Shown here piece after piece: positions 7,642 to 16,243 of a stretch of DNA of 64,000 nt. Source of the DNA: Micromonospora_G sp040676775 (GTDB lineage Bacteria > Actinomycetota > Actinomycetes > Mycobacteriales > Micromonosporaceae); the NCBI RefSeq assembly GCF_040676775.1, contig NZ_JBFAPP010000026.1, positions 1 to 64,000 of the forward strand, given 5' to 3'. The position numbers and the translations under genes are program-made. Each line of letters begins with the position of its first letter. Positions within the stretch are counted from its first letter, which is position 1. The notes under the pieces are model-generated. The model did not search any database. It saw nothing but the letters and a program-made list of their open reading frames with translations, and had not been told where the DNA came from.

Positions 7642-8853
7642 ATGGCCGAGCAGGCACAGCCCACGCCAGGACAGCGGGTCGAGCGTCTACGCCGGGCTGC
7701 CGGCCTCTCACGGGAGAGGCTCGCCGGACTGGCCAGCCTCTCGCCCACCACCATCAAGTTCATCGAGAACGGCAAGCGGAGCTTGACCCTACGGGCAGCC
7801 CAACAGCTTGCTCCACACCTCGGCGTTCGGGACCTCGGCGACCTGTTCGGGCCGGCGGTCACGCTGTCGCTTGACGGCCGCCCCAGCCACCCTGCGGTCG
7901 AAGACGTCCGCCGGGCGTTGACCTCATGGCACGTGACGGTGAGCGGGGAGCCCGCCACCACCGAGTACCTGCGCGGGGCGACCGACTCCGCTTGGCAGAC
8001 GTGGCACACCTCGCGCCAGCAGCGGACCGAGATCGGAGCCCTGCTGCCCGGCCTGCTCAAGTCCACCCAGCGGGCGGCACGACTCCACGAGGGACCCGAC
8101 CGACGAACCGCCTTGGCCCTGCTTGCCCAGTCGTACCACTTGGCTCAGGCATACCTGGCATGGCACGGCGACCGCGAGCTGTGTTGGCTGACAGTCGACC
8201 GGGGCATGGCCGCGGCCATGGACGCGGACGACCCTCTCGCCCTGGCGCAGGCCATCTGGTACGCGGCGCACCTGCTCCGGTCCACCGGTCGCAGCGACGA
8301 AGCGGTGGAGCGGCTACGAGAGGCGTGCAGCCTGATCGAGCCGAGGGTTGCGGACGGCCCAGCCGAGTACGCCGAAATGCTGGCCGATCTGCATCTGTGC
8401 GCGGCGTTGACGCGGGCACGCAACGGTGACCAGGGCGCCTGGGCGGATTGGGAGTCCGCCCGGAACATCGTGCACCGGGCGCTACCGGCGGACTTCGTCG
8501 GCCTCCGTACCCGGGTGTCCCGGCCGCTGGTCGAGGTGTACGCGGTGATGTGCGCCGTCGACCTCGGTGACCCGGAAGAAGCGCAGCGGCGGGCACACGC
8601 GCTCGACCCGCTGACCATCCCCTCCACTGAGCGCAGAGGTCGGCACTACGTCGAGCTGGCCCGGAGCGCCGATCTTGAGGGCGCCCGCGAGGCGACCCTG
8701 CACCTGCTGACAAAGGCGGACGCCACCTCACCCGAGACGGTGCGGTTTTCGCCGGCAGCCAGGGACATGCTGACCCGACTGGCAACGGAGGCACCCGCGT
8801 CAGTGCGCGGAGACGCGGTCGAGCTGGCCGAACGAGCGGGCATCAACCTGTAG
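7642..8853 (+). CDS. XRE-family transcriptional regulator with TPR-like C-terminus
   Basis: DNA-binding regulator, 403 aa. An N-terminal helix-turn-helix (about 10-65: QRVERLRRAAGLSRERLAGL, SPTTIKFIENGKRSL) is followed by a long all-helical region with repeating Ala/Leu-rich helix pairs (about 130-400), consistent with TPR-type ligand or peptide sensing. The ATG at 7642 has GGTGAGG upstream; a GTG at 7609 would place the operator inside the gene. Perfect GGGTAC-N5-GTACCC palindromes lie immediately upstream and immediately downstream, so the protein likely controls both itself and the small-gene cassette that follows. Regulators of this shape are common in actinobacterial accessory regions. 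Confidence 0.85.
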   Translation: MAEQAQPTPGQRVERLRRAAGLSRERLAGLASLSPTTIKFIENGKRSLTLRAAQQLAPHLGVRDLGDLFGPAVTLSLDGRPSHPAVEDVRRALTSWHVTVSGEPATTEYLRGATDSAWQTWHTSRQQRTEIGALLPGLLKSTQRAARLHEGPDRRTALALLAQSYHLAQAYLAWHGDRELCWLTVDRGMAAAMDADDPLALAQAIWYAAHLLRSTGRSDEAVERLREACSLIEPRVADGPAEYAEMLADLHLCAALTRARNGDQGAWADWESARNIVHRALPADFVGLRTRVSRPLVEVYAVMCAVDLGDPEEAQRRAHALDPLTIPSTERRGRHYVELARSADLEGAREATLHLLTKADATSPETVRFSPAARDMLTRLATEAPASVRGDAVELAERAGINL

Positions 8854-8887
8854 GGGTACATGCCGTAACCGGGTACGCCGCGTACCC
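8854..8887. promoter_or_regulatory. Two abutting 17-bp operator copies downstream of XRE gene
   Basis: GGGTAC-ATGCC-GTAACC (8854-8870, one mismatch) is followed without a gap by GGGTAC-GCCGC-GTACCC (8871-8887, perfect). The first begins at the base after the regulator stop codon. Together with the copy at 7600-7616 this gives three sites of one design, placed to control the 9.1-10.2 kb cassette. Confidence 0.7.
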
Positions 8888-9085
8888 CTCACTGCCTTTG
8901 CTGATACCTACTGTGACTCCATGGTCGCGGCGAGGTGTCGCACCGAGGCGCCCGTGGTACCTCGTAGCCGTCCACCTCGCCGCACCTACCGATCGCGCCG
9001 GATCGGCTGCTCCCGTGGCTGGCCCGGCGTCCCGGGGCGCGGCGACGGGACTGGCGTCGCCGCGCCCCACCTAGTGGAGGTGGGC

Positions 9086-9322
9086 ATGGCAGCGATCAAC
9101 AGCACCCGGCGGAAGTGGTTCTTGGACCCCGACCCCGTCCCTGAACCGGTCGAGCAGGTGACCCCCAGTCCCACGCAGGCACCGGTCAAGCCGACCCGCA
9201 CTGTGGACCATCGCCCGGGCCTGCTGGTCGGCACGGCGATGGTCGGAGGGTCCTATCGGTCGGACGCCGCGACACGGAGGCGCCTCAACTCCCGGCAGGC
9301 TGCCTGGTGGGGGGCGTCATGA
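9086..9322 (+). CDS. Small hypothetical protein, first gene of cassette
   Basis: 78-aa protein starting MAAINSTRRKWFLDPDPVPEP, with a Pro/Thr-rich middle and a basic C-terminus (RSDAATRRRLNSRQAAWWGAS). No known domain. The ATG at 9086 is preceded by GGAGGTGGG, a strong ribosome site; the frame is open back to 8921 but that part is Arg-rich and unconvincing. Its stop overlaps the next start by 4 bp (ATGA). It lies about 200 bp after the double operator and is the likely first gene of a regulated polycistron. Confidence 0.6.
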   Translation: MAAINSTRRKWFLDPDPVPEPVEQVTPSPTQAPVKPTRTVDHRPGLLVGTAMVGGSYRSDAATRRRLNSRQAAWWGAS

Positions 9323-9465
9323 GCGACGCGGCAGAGATGATCCGGGACGCGCTGCGGGTGGTCGCCAAGCACCGGGACAGCACCTGCGACCAGTGCAAGG
9401 AGGACGGAACGTGCCGAGCGCTCGACCGGGCACGGAGCATCGTCGCAACGCCGAGCGAGTGGTGA
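9319..9465 (+). CDS. Tiny Cys-motif protein
   Basis: 48-aa protein with a central CDQCKEDGTC motif (C-x2-C-x5-C) between two short helices (AEMIRDALRVVAKHR and RALDRARSIVA). The cysteines could bind zinc. It overlaps the previous gene by 4 bp (ATGA) and the next by 4 bp (GTGA), so it is almost certainly translated as part of the chain although it is short. Function unknown; the related spacing in the gene at 9737 suggests a shared small metal-binding fold within the cassette. Confidence 0.6.
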   Translation: MSDAAEMIRDALRVVAKHRDSTCDQCKEDGTCRALDRARSIVATPSEW

Positions 9466-9740
9466 CCGCCGCCCTGCGGCCCGTCCCGCGCGGCCTGCTC
9501 CTCCGGCTCCAACCGGGCGAGTGGTACAAGGACGGCAGGCCGGCCACGACGGCAACCACGTTGCGCGTGTTCGCGATAGACCGGATGGCACCCCGGCTAC
9601 GCGGACTCGACTACGAATTCTGGGTATCCGCTCACACGCTGAGATGCACCCCAACGGAGGCGTTGAAGCACGCTCCCTGCGCGAGTTCCTACGTCCCGCG
9701 CGCGGCAATCGAGCGACACCTGAGGGAGCCGACGCGGTGA
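9462..9740 (+). CDS. Small hypothetical protein
   Basis: 92-aa protein starting at a GTG that overlaps the previous stop (GTGA). It reads (M)TAALRPVPRGLLLRLQPGEW at the N-terminus, then a charged beta-rich middle (DGRPATTATTLRVFAIDRM) and a C-terminal segment with two cysteines (LRCTPTEALKHAPCASSY). No family recognised, no signal peptide or membrane helix. The start is chosen for the 4-bp overlap; an upstream in-frame ATG at 9393 would run through the previous gene. Confidence 0.55.
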   Translation: MTAALRPVPRGLLLRLQPGEWYKDGRPATTATTLRVFAIDRMAPRLRGLDYEFWVSAHTLRCTPTEALKHAPCASSYVPRAAIERHLREPTR

Positions 9741-9937
9741 GCCGACAGGACGAGCCACTCACCCCGGCCGCGATCTGGTGGGCAGCGACCCGAACCCTCG
9801 ACGCCCACCTCAACGGCCGCCAGTGCCCGCAGTGCAAGGGCGCCGAGTGCGCGCAGTTAGCGTGGGCCGTACGGCAGCGGCCCGCCGGGCGAGCGGCTTC
9901 GGTGGTGCCGGTCCTGCTCGCTGGCGTGACCCCGTGA
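9737..9937 (+). CDS. Tiny Cys-motif protein
   Basis: 66-aa protein starting at a GTG overlapping the previous stop by 4 bp. It has a helical start (SRQDEPLTPAAIWWAATRTL), a CPQCKGAEC motif (C-x2-C-x4-C) near the centre and a hydrophobic tail. The cysteine arrangement resembles that of the 48-aa protein two genes upstream, suggesting duplicated or analogous zinc-knuckle proteins. Function unknown. Confidence 0.55.
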   Translation: MSRQDEPLTPAAIWWAATRTLDAHLNGRQCPQCKGAECAQLAWAVRQRPAGRAASVVPVLLAGVTP

Positions 9938-10176
9938 CCAATCCGGAGGCGGGTACGGGGACGGTGCGGGCGCTGGTCAAGGTCACTGTCAACCTCACGC
10001 CTCGGGCGGTCGACGCCCTCGACCTGTCGTGCGCGCGGACCAGGGACACGAAGACGGACACGATCAACCGGGCACTCGTCGTCTACAACGTCGTGCAGGA
10101 CCTGATGGAGCACGGCGGCGGCAGCCTCACCGTGCTGCGCCTGGACGGGAGCACCGAGCGAATCCACCTGTTGTGA
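9934..10176 (+). CDS. Small protein with possible ribbon-helix-helix fold
   Basis: 80-aa protein, last in the overlapping chain (GTGA overlap with the previous gene). The pattern VRALVKVTVNLTPRAVDALD followed by two helices (KTDTINRALVVYNVVQDLMEHG) fits a ribbon-helix-helix DNA-binding core (CopG/Arc-like), with a beta tail SLTVLRLDGSTERIHLL. If so it may be an accessory regulator or plasmid/element-maintenance type protein. The fold is inferred from the strand-helix-helix pattern only. A strong hairpin terminator lies 43 bp downstream and closes the operon. Confidence 0.6.
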   Translation: MTNPEAGTGTVRALVKVTVNLTPRAVDALDLSCARTRDTKTDTINRALVVYNVVQDLMEHGGGSLTVLRLDGSTERIHLL

Positions 10177-10218
10177 CCAGTCCGGGCCGGCGGTAGCCGG
10201 CTACGGACAGCAAGACGT

Positions 10219-10253
10219 CGCCCCGGACGATCGCGGTCCGGGGCGGCGTTTGT
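10219..10253 (+). terminator. Hairpin terminator closing the cassette
   Basis: Perfect 10-bp stem CGCCCCGGAC / GTCCGGGGCG with a 7-base loop, followed by GCGTTTGT. It lies just after the last overlapping small gene, so the transcript likely ends here. Confidence 0.75.
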
Positions 10254-10304
10254 CTGCACGGCGGGCACGGCCTCGAGATATGGGTTACAGATCGGTGCCA
10301 GGCG

Positions 10305-10613
10305 TCACGCTCTTCTGAATGCGGGTGAGCAATATCCGAAGCTTGCCAAAGGCGGCAGATAGTGTCGAGCATGGTGGACCTTGAGAGCTCCTTTGGGGGG
10401 GCAGTCGAGGTAGGGAAGGACGTCGCGGATGATTTGGGTCGGCAGGCCGCATTCGATCAGCCCACGAATCTGCCGGACCACCTCGACGGCGCCGTGACTG
10501 AAGTGGCGGTAGCCGTTGCCGCTGCGAGCGGGCCGAATCAGCCGTTCTTCCTCGTAGTAGCACAGCGCCCGAACGCTGACGCCGGTCAACCGCGACAGTT
10601 CGCCAATCTTCAT
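10305..10613 (-). CDS. MerR-family regulator, shortened C-terminus
   Basis: 102-aa protein with a standard MerR winged helix: MKIGELSRLTGVSVRALCYYEEERLIRPARSGNGYRHF, then VRQIRGLIECGLPTQIIRDVLPYLDCPP. Family members usually continue for another 30 or more residues with a long antiparallel coiled coil for dimerisation; here it ends after ALKVHHARHYLPPLASFGY and a short tail. The change follows a run of G residues (eight, at 10394-10401), a likely frameshift site. The ATG at 10613 starts the conserved domain. Could be a decayed gene or an unusual short form. Confidence 0.65.
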   Translation of the reverse strand: MKIGELSRLTGVSVRALCYYEEERLIRPARSGNGYRHFSHGAVEVVRQIRGLIECGLPTQIIRDVLPYLDCPPKGALKVHHARHYLPPLASFGYCSPAFRRA

Positions 10614-11287
10614 GTCCCCCGGCGGCCAACTCTCACGTGAACATGAACCTTCAACGTATCGCACTCAGGTCCAGCGATCAGGCCGAGCCTTCCGCCGTAG
10701 GTCCAGCTCGGGCGGCTCTTCCACCAAAGCCCCGGCCCAGACACCCTCACCCGAACCAAGCTTCACGCGCCATTTCCGTTGGACCAGCCGATTTGGAAAG
10801 ATCTTGAAGTCCGGCCACGCCGCCGTGCCGTGGTCAACCCGGCCAGCGTCGCCCTGTGTCTGCTCGTGTCCGCCCGCTTGACTGTACGGATGGCTGCACC
10901 CCAACAATCAGGCACTGTCACGTCGGCTGTGACTTGGGACAGATCCGCTTGCGCTGCATGTCCCCGTGCCGGTGCGTTGCTGGATAGGCAGCCGAGGCGA
11001 GGCTCTGCCGTCCCATCTTTGGTCCCATGTGTCATGCTCTCGCACCTCGCGGATCCGCTCGATCCTCGGGCATGCAGGCGACACCGGCCAAGTCCGTCAG
11101 GAATCCGACAGCACCAATGCTGCGGGCAAGTTCGCATAGGTCTAGCAGCCAGGCGGGCTCGCAAACGGCCGAAATGCCGGAAGTTCAGCTGCCACCTTGA
11201 ACGAACAAGCATTGGCAACCTTCGAACAAACACGTACGTGATCACTCGGTTATCTAGAGCGATGACGATCTGGATGGTGATCTGCGC
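10614..11287. other. 674-bp stretch without a convincing gene
   Basis: Long frames exist on both strands (172 aa on plus, 259 aa on minus) but they overlap each other and lack GC-biased third positions or recognisable motifs. One minus-strand segment near 10665-10860 (AWPDFKIFPNRLVQRKWRVK, then LGSGEGVWAGALVEEPPELD) looks more protein-like and may be a gene remnant. The right half (11160-11287) is relatively AT-rich and probably carries the promoter of the next gene. Confidence 0.5.
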
Positions 11288-12181
11288 ATGGCAGTGAACA
11301 CCCACAGAGCGAATTGCGCCAATGCCCAGAGACCTGGCTGTGAGTGCTCCGGCTGCGGCGGCTCGCTGCACGGTTGGCGAGGCTGGACAACCCTCGCCGC
11401 CGACCCGCCACAGGTACGCGACGAACTGCGGCGCCAACTCGAGAACAGCGTAAAAAAGGACCAACGATCCGGGCGCCTGAGCTTCAACGCCCACAATCGA
11501 CAGGCGTATCTCAACCTTGCACGCCTGGACGTCGCCGATCACCTGTGGGCTACTGGCCCGCGCTCGACGCTGGACAGCCGCCTGCCACTCGATGTTGACA
11601 CCGCCGACCCGGCATCCGTGTCATCCGACTTCGACCGGGTGAACGTTCTTACCAAGGCGATCATGGAGGATACTTGGCGCGAGATCTCGATCGATATCGA
11701 TAACCTCGTCCAGAACGAGCCGAACGCCAGGGAAGTCAAGAAAGGTTTGGCCAATCACGTCTGGTGCGGCCTGCTGGTGGCCCTGATTCAGCTGATCGAG
11801 AAGATTGACAAGGCCATCGACTTCCTCAGTGACGCGGCCAGGCAGTTCATCAAAGACGCGTTGTCACAACACTTCAAGTCGGGGATCTCCCGGCTGGTCG
11901 CCGACGCCGTCATCAACATCGTCGTGGACAAGGTGTGGTCGGCCCTGACAAGGCTACTGGAAGCCCACTTTCCCCTCCTAGGTACAGACACTCTGCGCGT
12001 CCTCCGAATACTGACCGTATACACCTGCCCTTCGGTGGAACAGCACCCAGAGGTCTACAAGCACGCCGTCGAACCGCTCATGGCGGACACCCACAAGATC
12101 ATTGGAGAGGAGATCAAGACGCAAGTAACTATCCTCTTCACCGCATGGTGGGGACGACACCGCCTAGATCCTGGCGTGTGA
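11288..12181 (+). CDS. Orphan protein with Cys-rich N-terminus
   Basis: 297-aa protein that I do not recognise. The first 35 residues carry a compact cysteine/histidine cluster (HRANCANAQRPGCECSGCGG, then SLHGWRGW), a plausible metal-binding knuckle. The rest is predominantly helical with amphipathic stretches (about 120-215: REISIDIDNLVQNEPNAREV; then LLVALIQLIEKIDKAIDFLS), ending in TQVTILFTAWWGRHR. No signal peptide. Base composition is more AT-rich than its neighbours, and it stands alone between the cassette and metH, suggesting acquisition by transfer. An effector-like role in conflict or defence is possible but is only a guess from context. Confidence 0.7.
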   Translation: MAVNTHRANCANAQRPGCECSGCGGSLHGWRGWTTLAADPPQVRDELRRQLENSVKKDQRSGRLSFNAHNRQAYLNLARLDVADHLWATGPRSTLDSRLPLDVDTADPASVSSDFDRVNVLTKAIMEDTWREISIDIDNLVQNEPNAREVKKGLANHVWCGLLVALIQLIEKIDKAIDFLSDAARQFIKDALSQHFKSGISRLVADAVINIVVDKVWSALTRLLEAHFPLLGTDTLRVLRILTVYTCPSVEQHPEVYKHAVEPLMADTHKIIGEEIKTQVTILFTAWWGRHRLDPGV

Positions 12182-12347
12182 CGGCCCAGAACGGGCATCG
12201 CGGACGATCGACAGAACGGAATGCGCGTTCCTGCGGAACATCTAAGCGTCCGTGTTGCTCGACGCCGGAGAAAGCATCAAAAGCCTAGCCGTATGGCCTA
12301 CTGGGCTCTCGACGGTCTTTCCATGCAGCTCAGGGCGGATCTGTCGA

Positions 12348-15300
12348 CTACTTGGCGTTGAAGTAGTTGGCGTCGGGGTGGTGGACGATGATGGCGTCGG
12401 TGGCCTGCTCGGGTTCGAGTTGGAACTCCTCGGAGAGGCGTACGCCGATGCGGTCGGCGCCGAGCAGGTCGACGATTTTCGCCCGGTCTTCGAGGTCGGG
12501 GCAGGCCGTGTAGCCGAGCGCGTACCGGCAGCCTCGGTAGTCGTTGTGCAGCAGGCCGGCGAGATCGGTCGGGTCGTCGGTGCCGACCGTACGGCCGCCG
12601 GGTAGGACCAGCTCGTTGCGGACCCGGCGGTGCCAGTATTCGGCGAGGGCCTCGGTGAGCTGTACGGACAGACCATGCACCTCGAGGTAGTCGCGGTACT
12701 CGTTGCGGGCGAACATCTTCGCGGTGTACTCGCTGACCGGCTGCCCGACCGTGACCAGTTGCAGGGCCACCACGTCCAACTGCTCACCGCGCGGCTTGAA
12801 GAAGTCGGCCAGGCAGAGGCGGCGTTCCTGCCGCTGGCGGGGGAAGGTGAAGCGGGCCCGTTCGGTGTTCCCGTTCTCGTCCAGCACCACCAGGTCGTTG
12901 CCTTCGGAGTACGCCGGGAAGTAGCCGTAGACCACGGCGGCTTCGAGCACCTTGTCGGAGATCAGCCGGTCCAGCCAGTAGCGCAGCCGGGGCCGTCCCT
13001 CGGTTTCGACCAGTTCCTCGTACGTCGGGCCGTTGCCGCCGCGGGCACCGCGCAGCCCCCACTGGCCGACGAACGTCGCCCGCTCGTCCAGCAGGGCCGA
13101 GTAGTCGGCCAGCGGCACGCCCTTGATCACGCGGGTGCCGAAGAACGGTGGTGCGGGCACCTCGACGTCGGTGGCGACGTCGGAGCGGACCGAGGTGTCG
13201 TTGATGTCCGGCAGGGCGTCGCTGATCATGGTTCGTTGGCGCTCCCGTCGGGCCCGCCGTGCCGCCAGGGCCGCTTCGCGTTCCGGGTCGACCACTGCGG
13301 CACCGCCACGCTTGGCGATCATCACCCGGTCCATCAGGGAAAGTCCCTCGAACGCGTCGCGGGCGTAGTGCACCTGGCCGGCGTACATCGAACGGAGGTC
13401 GTCCTCGACGTAGGCCCGGGTGAGCGCGGCCCCGCCGAGCAGGACCGGCCAGCGTTCGGCGACCCCGCGCGACGCCATCTCCTGGAGGTTTTCCTTCATG
13501 ATGACGGTGCTCTTGACCAGCAACCCTGACATGCCGATGGCGTCTGCCCTGTGCTCCTCGGCGGCGTCGAGGATCGCGGTGATCGGCTGCTTGATGCCGA
13601 TGTTGACGACCTCGTAGCCGTTGTTGGACAGGATGATGTCGACCAGGTTCTTGCCGATGTCGTGCACGTCGCCCTTGACCGTGGCCAGCACGATTTTGCC
13701 CTTGCCGCCGTCGTCGGCCTTCTCCATGTGCGGTTCCAGGTACGCGACCGCGGTTTTCATCACCTCGGCCGACTGGAGCACGAACGGCAACTGCATCTGG
13801 CCGGAGCCGAACAGTTCGCCGACCACCTTCATCCCGTCCAGCAGGGTGTCGTTGATGATCGCCAGGGCGGGGCGCTCGGTCAGGGCGTCGTCCAGGTCGG
13901 CTTCCAGGCCCTTGCGTTCGCCGTCGACGATCCGGCGCTTGAGTCGTTCGTCCAGCGGCAGACCGGCGAGTTCCTCGGCCCGGGTGGCACGCGCCGAGGC
14001 GGCGTCGACGCCCTCGAAGACCTGGATGAAGCGCTGCACCGGGTCGTACGCGGGCTGGTCGTCGGTGGCCGGACGGCGCCGGTCGTAGACCAGGTCGAGC
14101 GCCGCCTCGCGCTGCTCCGCCGGGATCTTCGACATCGGCAGGATCTTGCTGGCGTGCACGATCGCGCTGGTCAGACCGGCCTGCACGCACTCGTGCAGGA
14201 AGACCGAGTTGAGCACCTGGCGGGCGGCCGGGTTGAGCCCGAAGGACACGTTGGACAGCCCGAGGGTGAAGTTGACGCCTGGGTAGCGCTGGGCAATCTC
14301 CCGAATCGCGTTGATCGTCTCGATGCCGTCGCGGCGGGTTTCCTCCTGGCCGGTGGCGATCGGGAAGGTCAGCGTGTCGACCATGATGTCGCCCAGCGAC
14401 AGCCCCCACCGGCCGGTGAGGTCGTCGATCAGTCGGGAGGCGACCCGGACCTTCCACTCCGCCGTACGGGCCTGGCCTTCCTCGTCGATGGTCAACGCGA
14501 CCACGGCGGCGCCGTGCTCCTTGATGATCGGCATCACCCGGGCGTAGCGGGATTCGGGACCGTCGCCGTCCTCGAAGTTGACCGAGTTGACCACGCACCG
14601 GCCGCCGAGCATCTCCAGCCCGGCCTCGATCACCTGCGGCTCGGTGGAGTCGAGCATGATCGGCAGGGTGGACGCGGTGGCGAACCGGCTGGCGAGTTGG
14701 CGCATGTCCTCGGCACCGTCACGGCCGACGTAGTCGACGCAGAGGTCGAGCAGGTGCGAGCCGTCGCGGGCCTGGCTGCGGGCGATCTCCACGCAGGCCT
14801 GCCAGTCACCGGCGAGCATCGCCTCCCGGAACGCCTTGGAGCCGTTGGCGTTGGTCCGCTCCCCCACCATCAGCACGCTGGCGTCCTGGGCGAACGGGAC
14901 GTGGTGGTAAATCGACGCGACCCCGGCCTCCGGCTGGGGCTGGCGCGGGACCGGGGTGGCCCCGGCCAGCCGCTCGGAGACCGCCCGGATGTGCTCGGGG
15001 GTGGTGCCGCAGCAGCCACCGACGAGAGATACGCCGTACTCGTTGACGAACCGGTCCAGGGCGTCGGCCAACTCCTGCGGGGTCAGCGGGTAGTAGGCAC
15101 CGTCTGCGGTGAGCTGCGGCAGGCCGGCGTTCGGCATCACCGACAGCGGCACCCGGGCGTGCTGGGAGAGGTAACGCAGGTGCTCGCTCATCTCGGCCGG
15201 GCCGGTGGCGCAGTTGAGCCCGATCAGGTCGATGCCGAGTGGTTCGAGGGCGGTCAGCGCGGCACCGATCTCGCTGCCGAGCAACATGGTCCCGGTGGTC

Positions 15301-15878
15301 TCGACCGTGACGTGGCAGATCAACGGCACCGTACGGCCAGCCTGCGCCATCGCCCGGCGGGCACCGACCACAGCGGACTTGACCTGGAGCAGGTCCTGGC
15401 AGGTCTCGATGATCAACGCGTCGACACCGCCGGTGAGCAGACCGGTCGCGTTCTCCAGGTACGCCTGGCGCAGCGTGTCGTAGCGGCTGTGTCCGAGAGT
15501 GGGCAGCTTGGTGCCGGGCCCGATCGAGCCGAGTACGAACCGGGGCCGCTCCGGCGTCGACCACTGGTCGGCGGACTGCCGCGCGATCCGGGCGCCGGCC
15601 TCGGCCAGCTCGACGATCCGGTGCTGGATGTCGTACTCGCCGAGGTTGCCGAGGTTGGTGCCGAAGGTGTTCGTCTCGACGCAGTCGGCACCGGCCTCGA
15701 AGTACGCGTCGTGCACCGAGCGGACGACCTCGGGCCGGGTCACGTTCAGGACCTCGTTGCAGCCCTCGTAGCCCTCGAAGTCGTCCAGACTCAGATCGGC
15801 TGCCTGCAACATGGTCCCCATCGCACCGTCGGCGACGAGGATCCGGGTCGCGAGAGCGTCCAGCAGCGAAATAGGCAC
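12348..15878 (-). CDS. metH: Cobalamin-dependent methionine synthase
   Basis: Cytosolic enzyme that transfers the methyl group of 5-methyltetrahydrofolate to homocysteine through cobalamin; 1176 aa, full length for the family. Domains in order: homocysteine-binding barrel (1 to ~310) with the zinc motif GGCCGT near 286 and an earlier Cys in LNCATG; pterin-binding barrel (about 330-600); cobalamin-binding region with DVHDIGKNLV around 736-745; and the SAM-binding activation domain at the C-terminus (ending DAIIVHHPDANYF). The ATG at 15878 gives MPISLLDALATRILVADGAMGTMLQ. Transcribed alone, divergent from the PAC2 gene. No cobalamin riboswitch was visible upstream. Confidence 0.98.
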   Translation of the reverse strand: MPISLLDALATRILVADGAMGTMLQAADLSLDDFEGYEGCNEVLNVTRPEVVRSVHDAYFEAGADCVETNTFGTNLGNLGEYDIQHRIVELAEAGARIARQSADQWSTPERPRFVLGSIGPGTKLPTLGHSRYDTLRQAYLENATGLLTGGVDALIIETCQDLLQVKSAVVGARRAMAQAGRTVPLICHVTVETTGTMLLGSEIGAALTALEPLGIDLIGLNCATGPAEMSEHLRYLSQHARVPLSVMPNAGLPQLTADGAYYPLTPQELADALDRFVNEYGVSLVGGCCGTTPEHIRAVSERLAGATPVPRQPQPEAGVASIYHHVPFAQDASVLMVGERTNANGSKAFREAMLAGDWQACVEIARSQARDGSHLLDLCVDYVGRDGAEDMRQLASRFATASTLPIMLDSTEPQVIEAGLEMLGGRCVVNSVNFEDGDGPESRYARVMPIIKEHGAAVVALTIDEEGQARTAEWKVRVASRLIDDLTGRWGLSLGDIMVDTLTFPIATGQEETRRDGIETINAIREIAQRYPGVNFTLGLSNVSFGLNPAARQVLNSVFLHECVQAGLTSAIVHASKILPMSKIPAEQREAALDLVYDRRRPATDDQPAYDPVQRFIQVFEGVDAASARATRAEELAGLPLDERLKRRIVDGERKGLEADLDDALTERPALAIINDTLLDGMKVVGELFGSGQMQLPFVLQSAEVMKTAVAYLEPHMEKADDGGKGKIVLATVKGDVHDIGKNLVDIILSNNGYEVVNIGIKQPITAILDAAEEHRADAIGMSGLLVKSTVIMKENLQEMASRGVAERWPVLLGGAALTRAYVEDDLRSMYAGQVHYARDAFEGLSLMDRVMIAKRGGAAVVDPEREAALAARRARRERQRTMISDALPDINDTSVRSDVATDVEVPAPPFFGTRVIKGVPLADYSALLDERATFVGQWGLRGARGGNGPTYEELVETEGRPRLRYWLDRLISDKVLEAAVVYGYFPAYSEGNDLVVLDENGNTERARFTFPRQRQERRLCLADFFKPRGEQLDVVALQLVTVGQPVSEYTAKMFARNEYRDYLEVHGLSVQLTEALAEYWHRRVRNELVLPGGRTVGTDDPTDLAGLLHNDYRGCRYALGYTACPDLEDRAKIVDLLGADRIGVRLSEEFQLEPEQATDAIIVHHPDANYFNAK

Positions 15879-16243
15879 CCGTCCAGGCTAATCCGGATCG
15901 CGCCTACTGACGGTTGCACAACACACACTCCCACATTATGTGATTCGCGTCGCCTAGTCTGCTCCGTACCAGGTTGTCCGACCTGCGGTGATCTAAACGG
16001 CCGTACCGGTCGGTTCGGCCGGGCCGGACGGCGGCCTGACGGGCGAGGTCGCGTGCGAGCGTGGGGTGTCGGCGCGGCCGGCGGGCCCCATCCCGCGCAG
16101 AGACGTAGGCTGACGGACGTGAGGGACATCAGGGACAGCGCCACCGGGCCCGGCGCGGGGACGGCCGGGCTCAGCATCATCCGGTCAAGCGTTATCCGGC
16201 TCGACATCACCCGGCACGGTGACGGTGACGGCGAGGTGCTCGC
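15879..16243. other. 365-bp divergent intergenic region (metH / PAC2)
   Basis: Must contain the promoters of both flanking genes. A small inverted repeat CAGGT-N6-ACCTG is at 15970-15985. I see no conserved riboswitch pattern and no credible small gene. Confidence 0.5.

Noticed and set aside
7590..10253. Integrated conjugative element or phage remnant
   Set aside because: Regulator and micro-genes are suggestive, but no integrase, excisionase, replication or transfer gene, no tRNA attachment site and no flanking direct repeat were found.
10763..11542. 259-aa minus-strand frame (and 172-aa plus-strand frame at 10779-11297)
   Set aside because: They overlap each other and the start of the orphan gene, with no motif, no ribosome site and unbiased codon use.
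15879..16243. Possible cobalamin riboswitch upstream of metH
   Set aside because: No B12-box-like conserved segment or long structured leader could be seen; only a short inverted repeat.
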